Part shown: positions 28,322-39,677 of the stretch, in pieces | Position numbering within the stretch: the stretch's first letter is position 1 | How the letters are laid out: each line of letters opens with the position of its first letter | NCBI GenBank assembly: GCA_024305405.1 | Contig: JAKNDB010000066.1 | Location: 62,001 to 126,000 of the forward strand | Direction: 5' to 3' | From: Dirofilaria immitis | Taxonomy: Eukaryota > Nematoda > Chromadorea > Rhabditida > Onchocercidae | DNA length: 64,000 nucleotides | The notes under the pieces: model-generated | The model's database searches: none | What the model was told of the DNA's origin: nothing | What the model saw: only the letters and a program-made list of their open reading frames with translations | Translations under genes and position numbers: made by a program

Positions 28322-29666
28322 CTAAGAAAAAAGACAATAAAAGCCAAGTCACAGAGGGTATGAGCACATATTTCACACCCTAAATATGTTTATATTTCAG
28401 TTTTATTATCTTAAAAAGATAAAACAAACATAAACCATATGTGAGTATTAGCTATTGCTAGAATTTATTACAGATGATGTCATCAACGTGTGGTACTCCT
28501 CCTAGTGTCTATATGATAGAACAGAAGGACACGATCTCAAGAATACTGAATTATTCATTACTATTCCTTTTTGCTTTAATTAATTGGCTAAAACTCTTAC
28601 AAGGCATTCGTGTTATAAGTTCATTACAAGTAATAAAGTCTAAATACAATATTAAGATAAAATCTTTCATATATTTTCACATTTCAGTATTGCGATGAAG
28701 AGAAAAAGGGATGAGTCTTTTTCATAACCAATATCGATGAGAATTTTTTTTTTTCAGCGAATAAATAAAATTTCTACGAATTCATCGTTGATAGGAAATA
28801 TCGATTAAACCGGTTAATATTCGAGACAGCAAAAGCTATCAAAGTTTCATTCATTTCTGCTCGGATTAGCAGTTTGATATATGAGCAGTGATGAATTGGA
28901 CGTGTATGACTCATACCATTTTCCAGTCTAGCGCAATACTTTTCTCGATTTTTCCAATGAAAGTGCTAAAAAAAAAAAAAAAAGATTGAAAAACGTTGAT
29001 GATACTGTTGAAATCGTCAGGTACTTACTGAATCATTAAGTATGTATCACGGATGGCAACTAAACAACTTCTCTTCTCTTCGTCGAATTTGGATAAGTTT
29101 ATATATATATGATAAATTGAAAGTTCGGCCCAATCATCTGAAAAATTACATTTTTGCAACAAAGAAAGAAAGAATCGCTCGGCTGTCGCAACAGGTAACT
29201 AATGAAGAGTATAGGACAGGCAATGTTCTGTTGTTATAGGAAGCTTAACAAATTACTTTCTGTACACCAATTTACCGATAATTAGTAATGATAACATTTT
29301 TTTTTTTTGATAATCTTGATTACAATGATAACATGGCTTTTTAAGAGTGCGTGAGAAAAAAAGAATGAATAATGGCAAGCGCATTTACTCAATTTACATT
29401 TACATTAAGAAATCAATTGCTCATAATGTTACTATTACTAGATTTTTTTATCATTATCATCTATTTATTATCATTATCATTATTACTATTATTATCACTA
29501 TTATTAGCTATTATTATTCGCTATAAATAGCATTATTAGAAAAAAAAGAAATTTGAAATGAGTAAGAAGGATGGGAAAAAATGATAGGTGGACAAAAGAA
29601 AGATATCGTTGCTTCTATAAGGAAGCAAATGAAAGAAAGCAATGATAATAAATGAATGAATGAATG

Positions 29667-29674
29667 ATTGATTA

Positions 29675-29706
<32 letters not shown>
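29667..29706. repeat. (GATT)n microsatellite
   Basis: About eight GATT units after a short GAAT tract. It is preceded from 29425 by TTATCA/TTATTA simple sequence. Confidence 0.85.
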
Positions 29707-29707
<1 letters not shown>

Positions 29708-30386
29708 CAATGATTGATGATGCGATGATAATAAAATGATAAAACTGTGATATGCGGAACAACATCTATCCTACCATTCCGTTCAATTCACTTCTTCCGC
29801 CCGCATTCATCATCTCAGTTGAAAGGTGAATGAACACTACTAATAATGAATTAGGCAAAATTATCGGATGAAGGCATATAAGAAAGAAAAGCCTTTTAAT
29901 TAATATTTAATCTAACTCTAGGCCTTTTGCAAATGAGCCAACCGTTTGAATTTTTCAAAAGAGGCCTAGAAGGTCACTGGCATCAGCACTATGATGGTTA
30001 AAGATATGTGTGGGCAGTGCAACGCATAGCATAAACACATTTGCGGGAATTGTTCCATTTTCATTTCTTTGAAAGGGAAAAAGAAAGGAAATAAGAGAAG
30101 AGAGAAGAGTTCGAACACTAGGCTTCTTATCATGGCAACATTTCCTGCACAGGGCACAGCTAACTTAAGCATGCTAGGCACAAATTCTCTTGGCCAAACG
30201 CCTCTCCCACTCTTCCCATCCTCTCAGCCCTAACTAATGCTCCTAACAGTCTTTCTCTTTTTCTCCTTCTCGTTCCTCTCTCTCTCTGGCTATCTGTCTG
30301 TCTGTCTGTACATATGTATATATGTATTTAAGGCATTGTGTTTGTTTGTTTGCATATTTTAATACCTTCACAATGAGAAGACTTAC

Positions 30387-30416
30387 AGGTGTGCATGCCC
30401 ATACATTCACCTGTAA
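30387..30416. promoter_or_regulatory. Paired, inverted E-box-like sites (AGGTG...CACCT)
   Basis: ACAGGTG and CACCTGT face each other with a 16-base gap, inside a locally GC-richer block about 2.8 kb upstream of NPC1. Bipartite CACCT elements are the known target type of ZEB/ZAG-1 zinc-finger homeodomain factors. That this site is used is inference. Confidence 0.3.
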
Positions 30417-31755
30417 TAATGGGGAAGGTATGGGGGCAGTATCAATTAGAACATTCGATACATGGCAGGCGTGATGACGATCGTGACTTTTCTTGGCTTA
30501 TCTTTGCTTATCATTCTCTCTACAAATAGTTTATCACTTTTGATTCAGCTTAGCAATGTTTATCATCCTCTGACTTCATAATATATTTATATAAGGTTAT
30601 TTTCCTTTTACTATCCGATATGCTTATCATCTCGTTTAGCAAGGTACTTTGCTACCTAGTCGGTATTCCTTTATTTAAATATATTCTTTTCTGTTTCGTT
30701 AACCTAAAATTGAGCCTAAGTCTAGAAATGATCTTGCTAGAAAAGCCAATATTCCTAATTGAATTAAAATACATCTTCTGTTTCTCTTTGCTGCTTAGAA
30801 TTATTAGTTTCAATGAGCATTGAATGTTTCCCAAATTTCCACTGATAAACAGGAAAGATAAAGATGAAGAAGATTCTTATGAAGCCAATGCCCAGTATCT
30901 TGTATCCGATTCGGTTTTCGTCGTGAAAATGAAGCATCTCATAACGGATTCTTCCTATAGCTATATCCTAAGAATAGTCAATTATCGATACTATACAATC
31001 CTGTAATAATTAATCACATTTCACTGAATAATCAATCACTTATTATCATTTCCATTTATTTGAGTACGAAACTATTCAAATCACATCTCAAATATACCGC
31101 GAATTTCCCGCTTTCCCGCTATGCTACTTACAAATATGATAAGGCATTCGATGAAATCGAAGGAAATAATAATCACAATACAGGGAAGTTTGTATTCATA
31201 TAGAAATATCTGAAAAGGAATGTTTATATGAGCTCTCGTTTTTCATAGACACTTCTTCGATAATACTATAAAAAGAATGTTCTGATTGATCCTCAGGTTC
31301 TGATCAATCATTATCGATTCTCTCTACGATTTTTCTTAGTTTATTTAATTGAAAGAAATGCCATCTTTTATATGATTATACACCTGATAATCTCAACGAA
31401 TTGATTGACATTTGTTAAAATAAAATGGTAGTATCTTATTATGAAATATTCTCATAACACTTCAAAATCACTTTACCTCAATTCCTGTAAATAAAATGAA
31501 ATAGAAATAACAGTGCAATATGAGAGAGAATAAATGATTCAAATGCTTTTAGATTTAATTCAATTCTTTATTCTTCTGATTACCTATCATATCAATTTCA
31601 TAACTATTCTATATTTGAAATAATGAAGGCATTTTGCAATTTCTCATACTTCAAGATCATCTGAAAGCTACCATTTCTTCAGATTCTTGTTGTGTTGCAT
31701 ATTCTCACCGCAATTCTTTATCAGAATGCGCATTCTTCACCATTTAAATTATGTT

Positions 31756-31756
<1 letters not shown>

Positions 31757-31796
<40 letters not shown>
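31757..31796. repeat. (AT)n microsatellite
   Basis: About 18 TA units in the intergenic region between the NPC1 and BCAR3 genes. Confidence 0.9.
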
Positions 31797-31801
<5 letters not shown>

Positions 31802-32012
31802 AGTGATTTTAAAGGATTCCAATGTTTAAAATTTAATATTACACAATTTTTGATTTACCTACCATAGATACAATCGATATCAAAACATGATCTTTAACCG
31901 CATTTTGGAACAATCTTTAAACTTTAAAATGAAATTTTAATGTAATGAATCAAATATAAAAATATGCACAAAATCAAATTTTCCTCTCTTATTTATCTTT
32001 CTCGTACTTTCC

Positions 32013-32174
32013 CGCACTTTTTCATTCAATTCCATTTCTTTGCTATCACTCCTCTCTATGCTCATTTATTATCATTTCGAAAAAGTATATCAACGCACTT
32101 TTTCATTCAATTCCATTTCTTTGCTATCACTCCTCTCTATGCTCATTTATTATCATTTCGAAAAAGTATATCAA
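32013..32174. repeat. 81-bp tandem duplication, two copies
   Basis: Copies at 32013-32093 and 32094-32174 appear identical by eye, so the event is recent. Both are non-coding AT-rich sequence. Confidence 0.9.
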
Positions 32175-32476
32175 TCATTCATTTCATTTGTTTTTTTTCA
32201 ACTTAGCTATTCGCCGGCAATGCATTCTTTTTGCTTATGGCATTTGATTAAATAATTATTATCATCAGATCATTTATAAGTTATTAGTTATCTTAGTACC
32301 GAAAAGATACATCTAAAATTTATCTATCGGATCAACAGATAGGGAGATGATGTTGGGAAAAGAAGAAAAGAAAAGATAATGAACTGAAATGCAAATTAAG
32401 AATTTGAATAGAAATTTCTACTTTTTAGTATGCCTAATGAGTTAGTAATTGATAACACTGATGAAAGATTCTAACT

Positions 32477-33689
32477 AAAAATTTCGCAAAGTTCGTTTCA
32501 GAAGAAAAAAATGAAAATATTCACTTCCACTTTGATTCCTCTGAGAACTAATTCATAATTTCTTCCCATTTTAATTTACCTTCTTATCACACATATCATA
32601 TCATTCAGCTTTCAACATGATACTTCCGATATAATGGTAATTAAAAATACTTTAGATAAATTTTCTCAGAAAACAATTCAATTGACATCTCAGATGATTG
32701 ATGTTTCTTCTTGTCGTTAAAAAATTATCTTCAGGAATTTTACTTTTTATCATACTTAAAGATATGTGTGGAATGAAAACGAATATAAATATTTTATGCT
32801 ATGGAATGAATGAATGTACATGAATGAAAAATTTCGCAAAGTTCGTTTCAGAAGAAAAAATGAAAATATTCACTTCCACTTTGATTCCTCTGAGAACTAA
32901 TTCATAATTTCTTCCCATTTTAATTTACCTTCTTATCACACATTTCTCGACAATGTCTGATCGATTCACAATTTCCAAATATATCAATTCTTTTCTTAAA
33001 AGAACTCTCAAGAATGTGAATGAGATCAGCAATGACAGAATTTTGAGGTGACATGAGAATGATCTATCAAATATGATTATTTTTCCCATTTATTTATAAT
33101 ATATTTTGACTATTTGATCTCTTAGATTAGGAATGATATAACAGTATAGAAGTATAATATATGAGAATGAAAAGATATGAGGAAATATCGAAGGACATGA
33201 AGATGGTAGTAATGAGTATAATACGGTAGATAATACGTACCTACATATTGCAGCAAACTTCGTTTCATTTCATTTCAACATATCTAGCCATAATTGACAA
33301 AAAGAAGTGGAAGAAAGTCATGTTGTTGAAGTTGAAGTTGAACTGCCTCCGATAGTAAGACCTACTTCATTCTCAAATGCAACATTTAAATGCTAATATT
33401 ATTAATAAATAAATTTACTAAAATGATCAAATAAATCACCATCATTATCATCATATCATATCATTCAGCTTTCAACATGATACTTCCGATATAATGGTAA
33501 TTAAAAATACTTTAGATAAATTTTCTCAGAAAACAATTCAATTGACATCTCAGATGATTGATGTTTCTTCTTGTCGTTAAAAAATTATCTTCGGGAATTT
33601 TACTTTTTATCATACTTAAAGATATGTGTGGAATGAAAACGAATATAAATATTTTATGCTATGGAATGAATGAATGTACATGAATGAAA
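32477..33689. repeat. Complex direct duplication with block order A-B-A-C-B
   Basis: Block A occurs at 32477-32594 and 32827-32943 and differs by one A in a homopolymer. Block B occurs at 32592-32829 and 33452-33689 and differs by about one substitution. Block C (32944-33451) is single. The arrangement fits duplication of A-C-B followed by loss of C from the first copy, or two haplotypes placed end to end by the assembler. No coding content was recognised. Confidence 0.9.
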
Positions 33690-34214
33690 TGATAATAGCT
33701 ATATGATCACATATCGCACAAAAATTAATAGACTCATGAGAAATTGGACAAGAATGAAATTGCATTCGAGATTTGGCTCTTTTAAATTTTATTTATTAAT
33801 AATATCATGTTACATTCATCAATGCAAATGGAACTAAATGGCTTGGAGCGTAGATTACTGTAATGAAAAGATACTGTGGTTTGAAATATTTCAAAGTTCA
33901 TTTTTTTATTGGCGAAAATTCACTAATTCGTTTCTTTCATATTTAATTCCGAAGATATCAAAAATGATTGAATAAATTGTATAATTTGAATAAAAAAATG
34001 TAGCGTATTTTTCAAGATTTTAAAGCAATCCGACTAAGCATAATCGAAATATTCCAAATCCGAAATGGCGAAATTTTCGAGTTGTTGAAAATTCGATTCA
34101 ATACTGAAAAGATCAAACCATATTCATCTATCCCTAATCTATCCCTAATTAGTATTCTAATGTCGAAATATTTAAAGATTATGTTGAGGAAACAATAAGA
34201 ATCAGTTTTTCTGA

Positions 34215-34220
34215 TTTATT
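34215..34220 (-). terminator. Polyadenylation signal AATAAA for the BCAR3-type gene
   Basis: A minus-strand AATAAA lies 27 bases beyond the TAG stop at 34248-34250. This spacing suits a short nematode 3' UTR, so cleavage would be expected near 34.20 kb. In such AT-rich DNA the hexamer also occurs by chance. Confidence 0.5.
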
Positions 34221-34247
34221 TCTGATTCACTGCTTCAACATCTCAGA

Positions 34248-37200
34248 CTACAACGTTACCTTAAGAGAATTGGCAATTACAGCGAGTTTGTAATATCGTT
34301 TCTTAGTATCCATTGAGATGCCTTCTGATCCAAATAATACTTTTAGACTAAATTCTGTGCTCAGGAAGTTGTTACTATGCGATATATTTTCGTTGTATAA
34401 CTTCGAACTATCTGAACCAAGTTGGATAGCTCGTTTGACCCAGCGTCGACCTTCTTGAAGCCATTTCCACATATCATCTGAAACATTCTCCATTCTATCT
34501 GATTCTAAGTGCTAAGTGCCGTTATACTTTTTTAATCACTTGTGTATGTACATCTCACGCAACTTTGAGCAAACTTTTGATCCATAGTAAGCGGAAGGAT
34601 ATTGGATCCCTCGAAGCGACACATGAATAGTTTTGTTTTGTTTCATAAAACACCCGCGACATCCCAAACAAAGCCATTTGAATGAAATGATGCATTTAAC
34701 GGAGACGAAGAAAGTCTATCATTTGATAAATATATATCGCGTAATCTCAGAAAAACTTGCCCACTTCCGTTGCCCATGTCGAACCGTTACCTATGTCGTA
34801 TGAGGAAGTGAGATCATTTGATAGAATGTTCAAAAGTGGTTGCATAAATGGTATATTGATTTTAGGAAAATCAAGAGGTAATGATTCACAGCGGTGAAAT
34901 TTGCGTGCTATGGATTCCAACTCCTGTTGCAATTTTTGAGAATATTCTTGGATAGGAATGGATTTTACCTGCAACATTCATTCATTTGTGATTCTAATTA
35001 ATTATGCCAATAGAAAGTATTTAAATCAAAATTTTATTTTTTTTTTTGCAATATAATCCTTTTAGAATAATATCTTCGAGAAAATACATTTTTAGCACTG
35101 CTAATTAGTAATAGTAATTATTTAAAGTTCATTTCACGCAAGCTATCTAATAGTTGCGTGAAAAATTAAGCATGCAACATTTATCACGTCAGTTCGAAAA
35201 TATATTTATAGCGTAGTGAAGCAGTTGAAAGAAAAATAACAATTTTATGATTTCTGCTTTGCATTTCATATCGCATGATTCTTTTAACTTTCTCGATCAG
35301 TAGAACTTCTATTAAGGATTTATTTTTTCTTTTTGCAATAATAAGAAAATTTAATCAGACTATGATTGAGGAAATAGGAGAAGTTTTTGAATTAAATGAA
35401 TTTGAAATTCAACTTTGAACTTATCAAAAACTTACAAAGTCTGAACATAATGCATCGAGAAGCGTAAGGAAGGAAAATGCATTACCATACTGATAAAATA
35501 AAGCATGAGCAATCTGCATCCAAGTATCATATATGGCGCTACGTTCGGTATCTCGGGTCTGATGTAATATTGACAAAAGACATAAATAATGCAACGAATG
35601 GTTTCTGAAACCATAAAAATTTCTGAGAACGAAATTAATGCAGAAATTCTATCTATCTGTTTGAGAAGAGCAAGAAAAGTTAGCTCTATGTATCTTCATA
35701 ATAATAATATTAACAATGATCAGAATCATATTAAATGGTCGGTTGCAAATCTTCAGCCTAGTTTGTTACTATTGCAATGCATGCAGTGATGAAAATTATA
35801 ATGAAGATATTAATGGTCAATGGTCAGAATGACCTTGATAACTTCTCCAGGTACCTTTGTTACTTCCAATAAAATATTCAAATCAATTAACCTTTCCAGC
35901 AGATCATTTCGAACATTTTGTCCATGTGGTAATAAAATAAGTGACAAACCATTTAACCGTTCGAATTTTATTGCGTCCTACAAAAAAAAAAAAAAAAGAA
36001 AAAAAATTAACTGTCAAGTATTTGAAAGTTAGAGCATTAACACTGATTGAGCTAAACCAAAAATGATCTAATCTAACCATTGTCTTGTTTTAATGCCGAA
36101 TTTTTCTGGTTACAATATAAGAGATTAAATTTTCTTTATAAATGGTATTCGAGAATAATACATGTATGTTTCATTGTTATCTTGAATGGTATCTTCACTT
36201 ACCTTGATTGATACCTGCAAATTTTTTTCAAATCTCAATAATCGACAATCTTCAGCAGTTATTAATTCAGCGCAACTTTCCGGTTTCTTCATTAACAGCA
36301 ACTGTCTGAAATAAAATATCAACAATAAATTTTAAACAATCAAAAATCCATCAATGCAATCACGTTTACAAGTATTCTGGATATTTGAATCTGAGCTAAT
36401 CAAAATATACGATGATCTGAGATTGCCATTACATTAATAGTGAAGTAAAGCCTGAAATTTATGATATCCATATTGGCATAGCAATTAAAGAAAAATTTAT
36501 GATACTCTGACTTTTTTTTCGGTAAAATGCACAGTATCAGAGAAATGAACGTGAATTTTAAGCTTTGACAATAAATACGTGGAACTTTTTCAGGTTAGAT
36601 AAATGGATGAGATTAACAATATCATGAAAATATTACATTGAAGAATAGCATTATTGATTATCAAAGGTGCGAGTAGTTTTTACATTTTAAAAACTTAAAT
36701 AGGTATGTTGAAATGACTGACCTGAATCTTTCTAATAGCTGATTTGTTTGCGGCTTATCGTTAAGTTCAATAAACGGTGAGCGATAGTTAACGAAATCGA
36801 TAGCGGTAGTTATGGACGTTGTAGTGCATGATTTTGGTTGATCATAATCAGAATTGTCCACCACATAGCCACTATCTCGAATTGGAGGTGGTACTTTTCG
36901 TTTTGGAAGTATCGGGAATGAGTCGCTACGCGGCATACGCCAATGAAGTTTACTGACATCAAGATAAGAAGCAGATTTCAGTTCGCTGCGCACTGAATTT
37001 GACGAGATCAATGATAACTCATGATTCGGCGAATGATTCAAGTTCGACATTGATGCATCGAGAACTCCATCTCTTCGCATGTTTGAAGACTTTTCTGGAA
37101 CGATCAATACTGCAGTGGTCGTCTCTTCCATAGCGTCGTAATCTATTTCGGAATACTAAAATTTAAGAAAAATATTTCCAGTATGAAAAAACTAAACCTT

Positions 37201-38948
37201 AAAAATTCTATGAAAGTATATTTCATTAATTCAAGATGATAGAAAATTCTTTTTCTTCGAAACTAGTGTTCTAAAAGAAAGGGAGAGAGAGAAAGAAAGA
37301 GAGAGAGAGAGAGAGAATATTTCTATAATTCGCCTCATCTTGATCATCCTTAACAGGTGATGGAATTGGCTTTGGTAAGGGACGACTAAGTAAATCTGAT
37401 AAAGGAAGATGTGATTTTCTGCTGAATGATAATGGTATCGAAGGTGTAAATGAAAGTGGTTCAGTTGCTTTTAGTTGTAACTGTTTTCGTGTTTCATTTA
37501 ATAAAATCTTCTGAGACAATGATCGCTCTTGACCTGAAATATTTTCTCTAATCATTTCGAATTGTTATCTTGATTAATTGTGATAAGTAGAGGCATATTG
37601 AAATTTGTTTGTTAGTATTGTTTTATGAGTATTTGTGAAATTCTGAACAGATTGTATATCAGAATGATATTTAGGTAATTATTTATTAAAAAATTGCGGT
37701 TACAAATAATGCATAATAAAATGATAAACTAATGTTTACATAAAGTTGGTTTAAAATTTTAAATGAATTCATTTTTAAGCTTATTTGAAGCAAAAATTTA
37801 TCATATCATGTTAATATATTAATAAAGCTTACCAAATTTAAACATTTCTGGTCGTAGAATTTTCATATAATTTTGATCAATCTCAAGTTGTGATTTAAAT
37901 GTGTGAACTGTAGTATTGGGTACGGGATTCTTTATAATACAACCACTATTCCGAGTGATTGGCTTACTATGTGTCTGATAGAATGTTATCAGATCTGACA
38001 CATTTTCAAATTGCTCTTCTTCGAACTGCAAGATAATTATTTTGGAAAATAATTAACGGTTAAAAAAAGTTGCCTTGAATATTATTATTTCCAGAAGGCT
38101 GCTTTGTTGAATTGTTTCTTCCTTTCATTTAGCTATTTCTGGATTTTTTTCTCGAGAATTGTCATAGATCTATTCTTGATGTACTGTTTCATCATTGATG
38201 TAAGTATAATGGTTGCTAGAAGTGATGATATATACATATATAAGACAGTTATAATTAGAAATGAAGGATATATCTCATTTTCAACAATCATTTCTATAAA
38301 ATTAATTCAAATATAATCATATTTCAGAATTCTTTCAGCACTTTCATTTTACGATATTATCATTATGCGTTCATATAGTATATTTAATGAAATAAATTTA
38401 CTCTCTTCTTTATGCGAATGATATATTTAGCGAAAAGAATAAAGCGATGCGATTTATTATAAACGACTTCATTAGATTCTTTGCTCTTAACAATAGAAGA
38501 TTTCGTATTCAAAAATTAATTCAAAATTCGGAGAAATTCATATAAACCTGAAAAAAATCCACTTGAGCTTAAAGGCGATGAATCTTTGTTGATTTGGAAA
38601 TGTATGGCATGTCCATTCCAAAATACTGTTAACACAAAATCACCTTTAAATGAAATGCTATCACGGACCTGTAATAAAATTAAATAAGTTTAGGCAGTTA
38701 GTTATCTTTTGGAATTTCAACTTTTTCATTCTATAAAAATGATAATTAAAAATATTATCATCAAATATGAAATAAATAAAAGGAAAAAAAAAGAATTATT
38801 CTTTTAATAACAATTATTTACTAATTATATATATATATATATAATTAATGAATAAATTGCTACGAACATTTGTTATATTTTTTAAAAATTTTGATGAATT
38901 TGCAAATTTTATAATAAAATATTTAAAGGATAGATAATAGATACTATC

Positions 38949-39033
<85 letters not shown>

Positions 39034-39677
39034 CTACAATAATAATAATAATAATAATAAATACTACAATAATAATAATAATAATAATAAATACTACAAT
39101 AATAATAATAATAATAATATGAATATGGACATGATATGAATACAGTGTTTATTATTCAATGATTACAACATGATTAATATAATCCTTGCTTATTCGTTAT
39201 TATTCGCTTTATCCGTTTATCATAATTATCAATTTAAATTGATATTTAAAAGATATGAATTGTTTCATCGGATTTTTGCTCAACGAAAATAAAAAAAAAA
39301 TTGAAAGTACTTAAAGATTAAGATAATTTAGAATGATCAAAGACCATTCTAATGATATTTCTTTATATATATATATGGGACCCTTCGTTAAAAATACGAT
39401 TATATCAATATATTCGTCTATTTTTTACAATAAATGCGTATTATCAATAATTAATTTAGTATATATGGGAGATGAGTGTGCCTCTTACTAAGGAGATAAT
39501 TAAGGACGAATCTCTTTTAAAGCTTACTAAGAAATCTCCTTCAGATCGAACAAGACATTCGGATCGCAATCTGGTCAACAAGCCGTGATACCAGCATTTT
39601 AATCCTAAAACAGTTTCTTGCGAAGGACGCGGTATATCGTATGTTGACATAACTGCCGCATATACAAGAAGTGACAT
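34248..39677 (-). CDS. BCAR3: BCAR3/NSP-family adaptor: N-terminal SH2 and C-terminal Cdc25-like RasGEF-fold domain
   Basis: Cytoplasmic signalling adaptor. In vertebrates this family binds Cas-family scaffolds through its GEF-like domain and phosphotyrosine through its SH2. Exons 5' to 3': 39677-39528, 38668-38548, 38025-37833, 37533-37334, 37155-36722, 36305-36203, 35977-35892, 35604-35436, 34968-34791, 34477-34248; about 620 residues. The SH2 starts near residue 29 (WYHGLLTR) and has the phosphate-binding Arg in FLVRDS, split across exons 1 and 2, ending NSGCIIKNPVPNTTV. A Ser/Pro-rich linker carries RPLPKPIPSP and KRKVPPPIR. The C-terminal domain contains LLPHGQNVRNDLLERNHSLH, AFSFLTLLDAL and DDMWKWLQ, in the order seen in BCAR3/SH2D3. 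Exon 2 ends in a run of seven T where six would keep the frame, so one apparent +1 indel is present. Exon 4 uses a GC donor. An AATAAA follows the stop closely. SH2D3A/SH2D3C are equally close relatives, so the symbol marks the family only. Confidence 0.9.
37279..37318. repeat. (GA)n / (CT)n tract inside the GC-AG intron of the BCAR3-type gene
   Basis: Purine-rich GA/GAAA repeats on the plus strand; in the transcript this is a CU-rich tract. It starts about 15 nt inside the intron between exons 4 and 5, whose donor reads GAG^GC. Such a tract could bind pyrimidine-tract proteins near a weak donor; that is inference. Confidence 0.75.
38949..39119. repeat. (AAT)n microsatellite with a nested AAATACTAC unit, BCAR3 intron 1
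   Basis: Long AAT run followed by three copies of a higher-order unit in which an AAT run is interrupted by AATACTACA. It lies in the intron separating the two halves of the SH2 domain. Confidence 0.95.

Larger units (their letters stand above)
27570..34247. other. Intergenic: NPC1 promoter side / BCAR3 3' side
   Basis: About 6.7 kb without a gene I can support, apart from the possible exon at 28.3 kb. It contains TTATTA/TTATCA and GATT simple repeats (29.42-29.71 kb), a GC-richer block at about 29.92-30.50 kb that includes an inverted E-box pair, an (AT)n tract at 31.76 kb, an 81-bp tandem duplication at 32.0 kb, and a complex recent duplication at 32.48-33.69 kb. The 29.9-30.5 kb block is a reasonable place to look for NPC1 regulatory sequence. 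Confidence 0.5.

Noticed and set aside
31964..32255. Plus-strand frame with an internally repeated peptide
   Set aside because: The repeat is the 81-bp tandem duplication; the frame has no homology.
35855..35977. Longer version of BCAR3 exon 7 ending at a GTACCT donor
   Set aside because: It breaks phase with exon 8. The donor at 35892 (GAAAG^GTTAAT) restores phase and gives the family LLERNHS junction.
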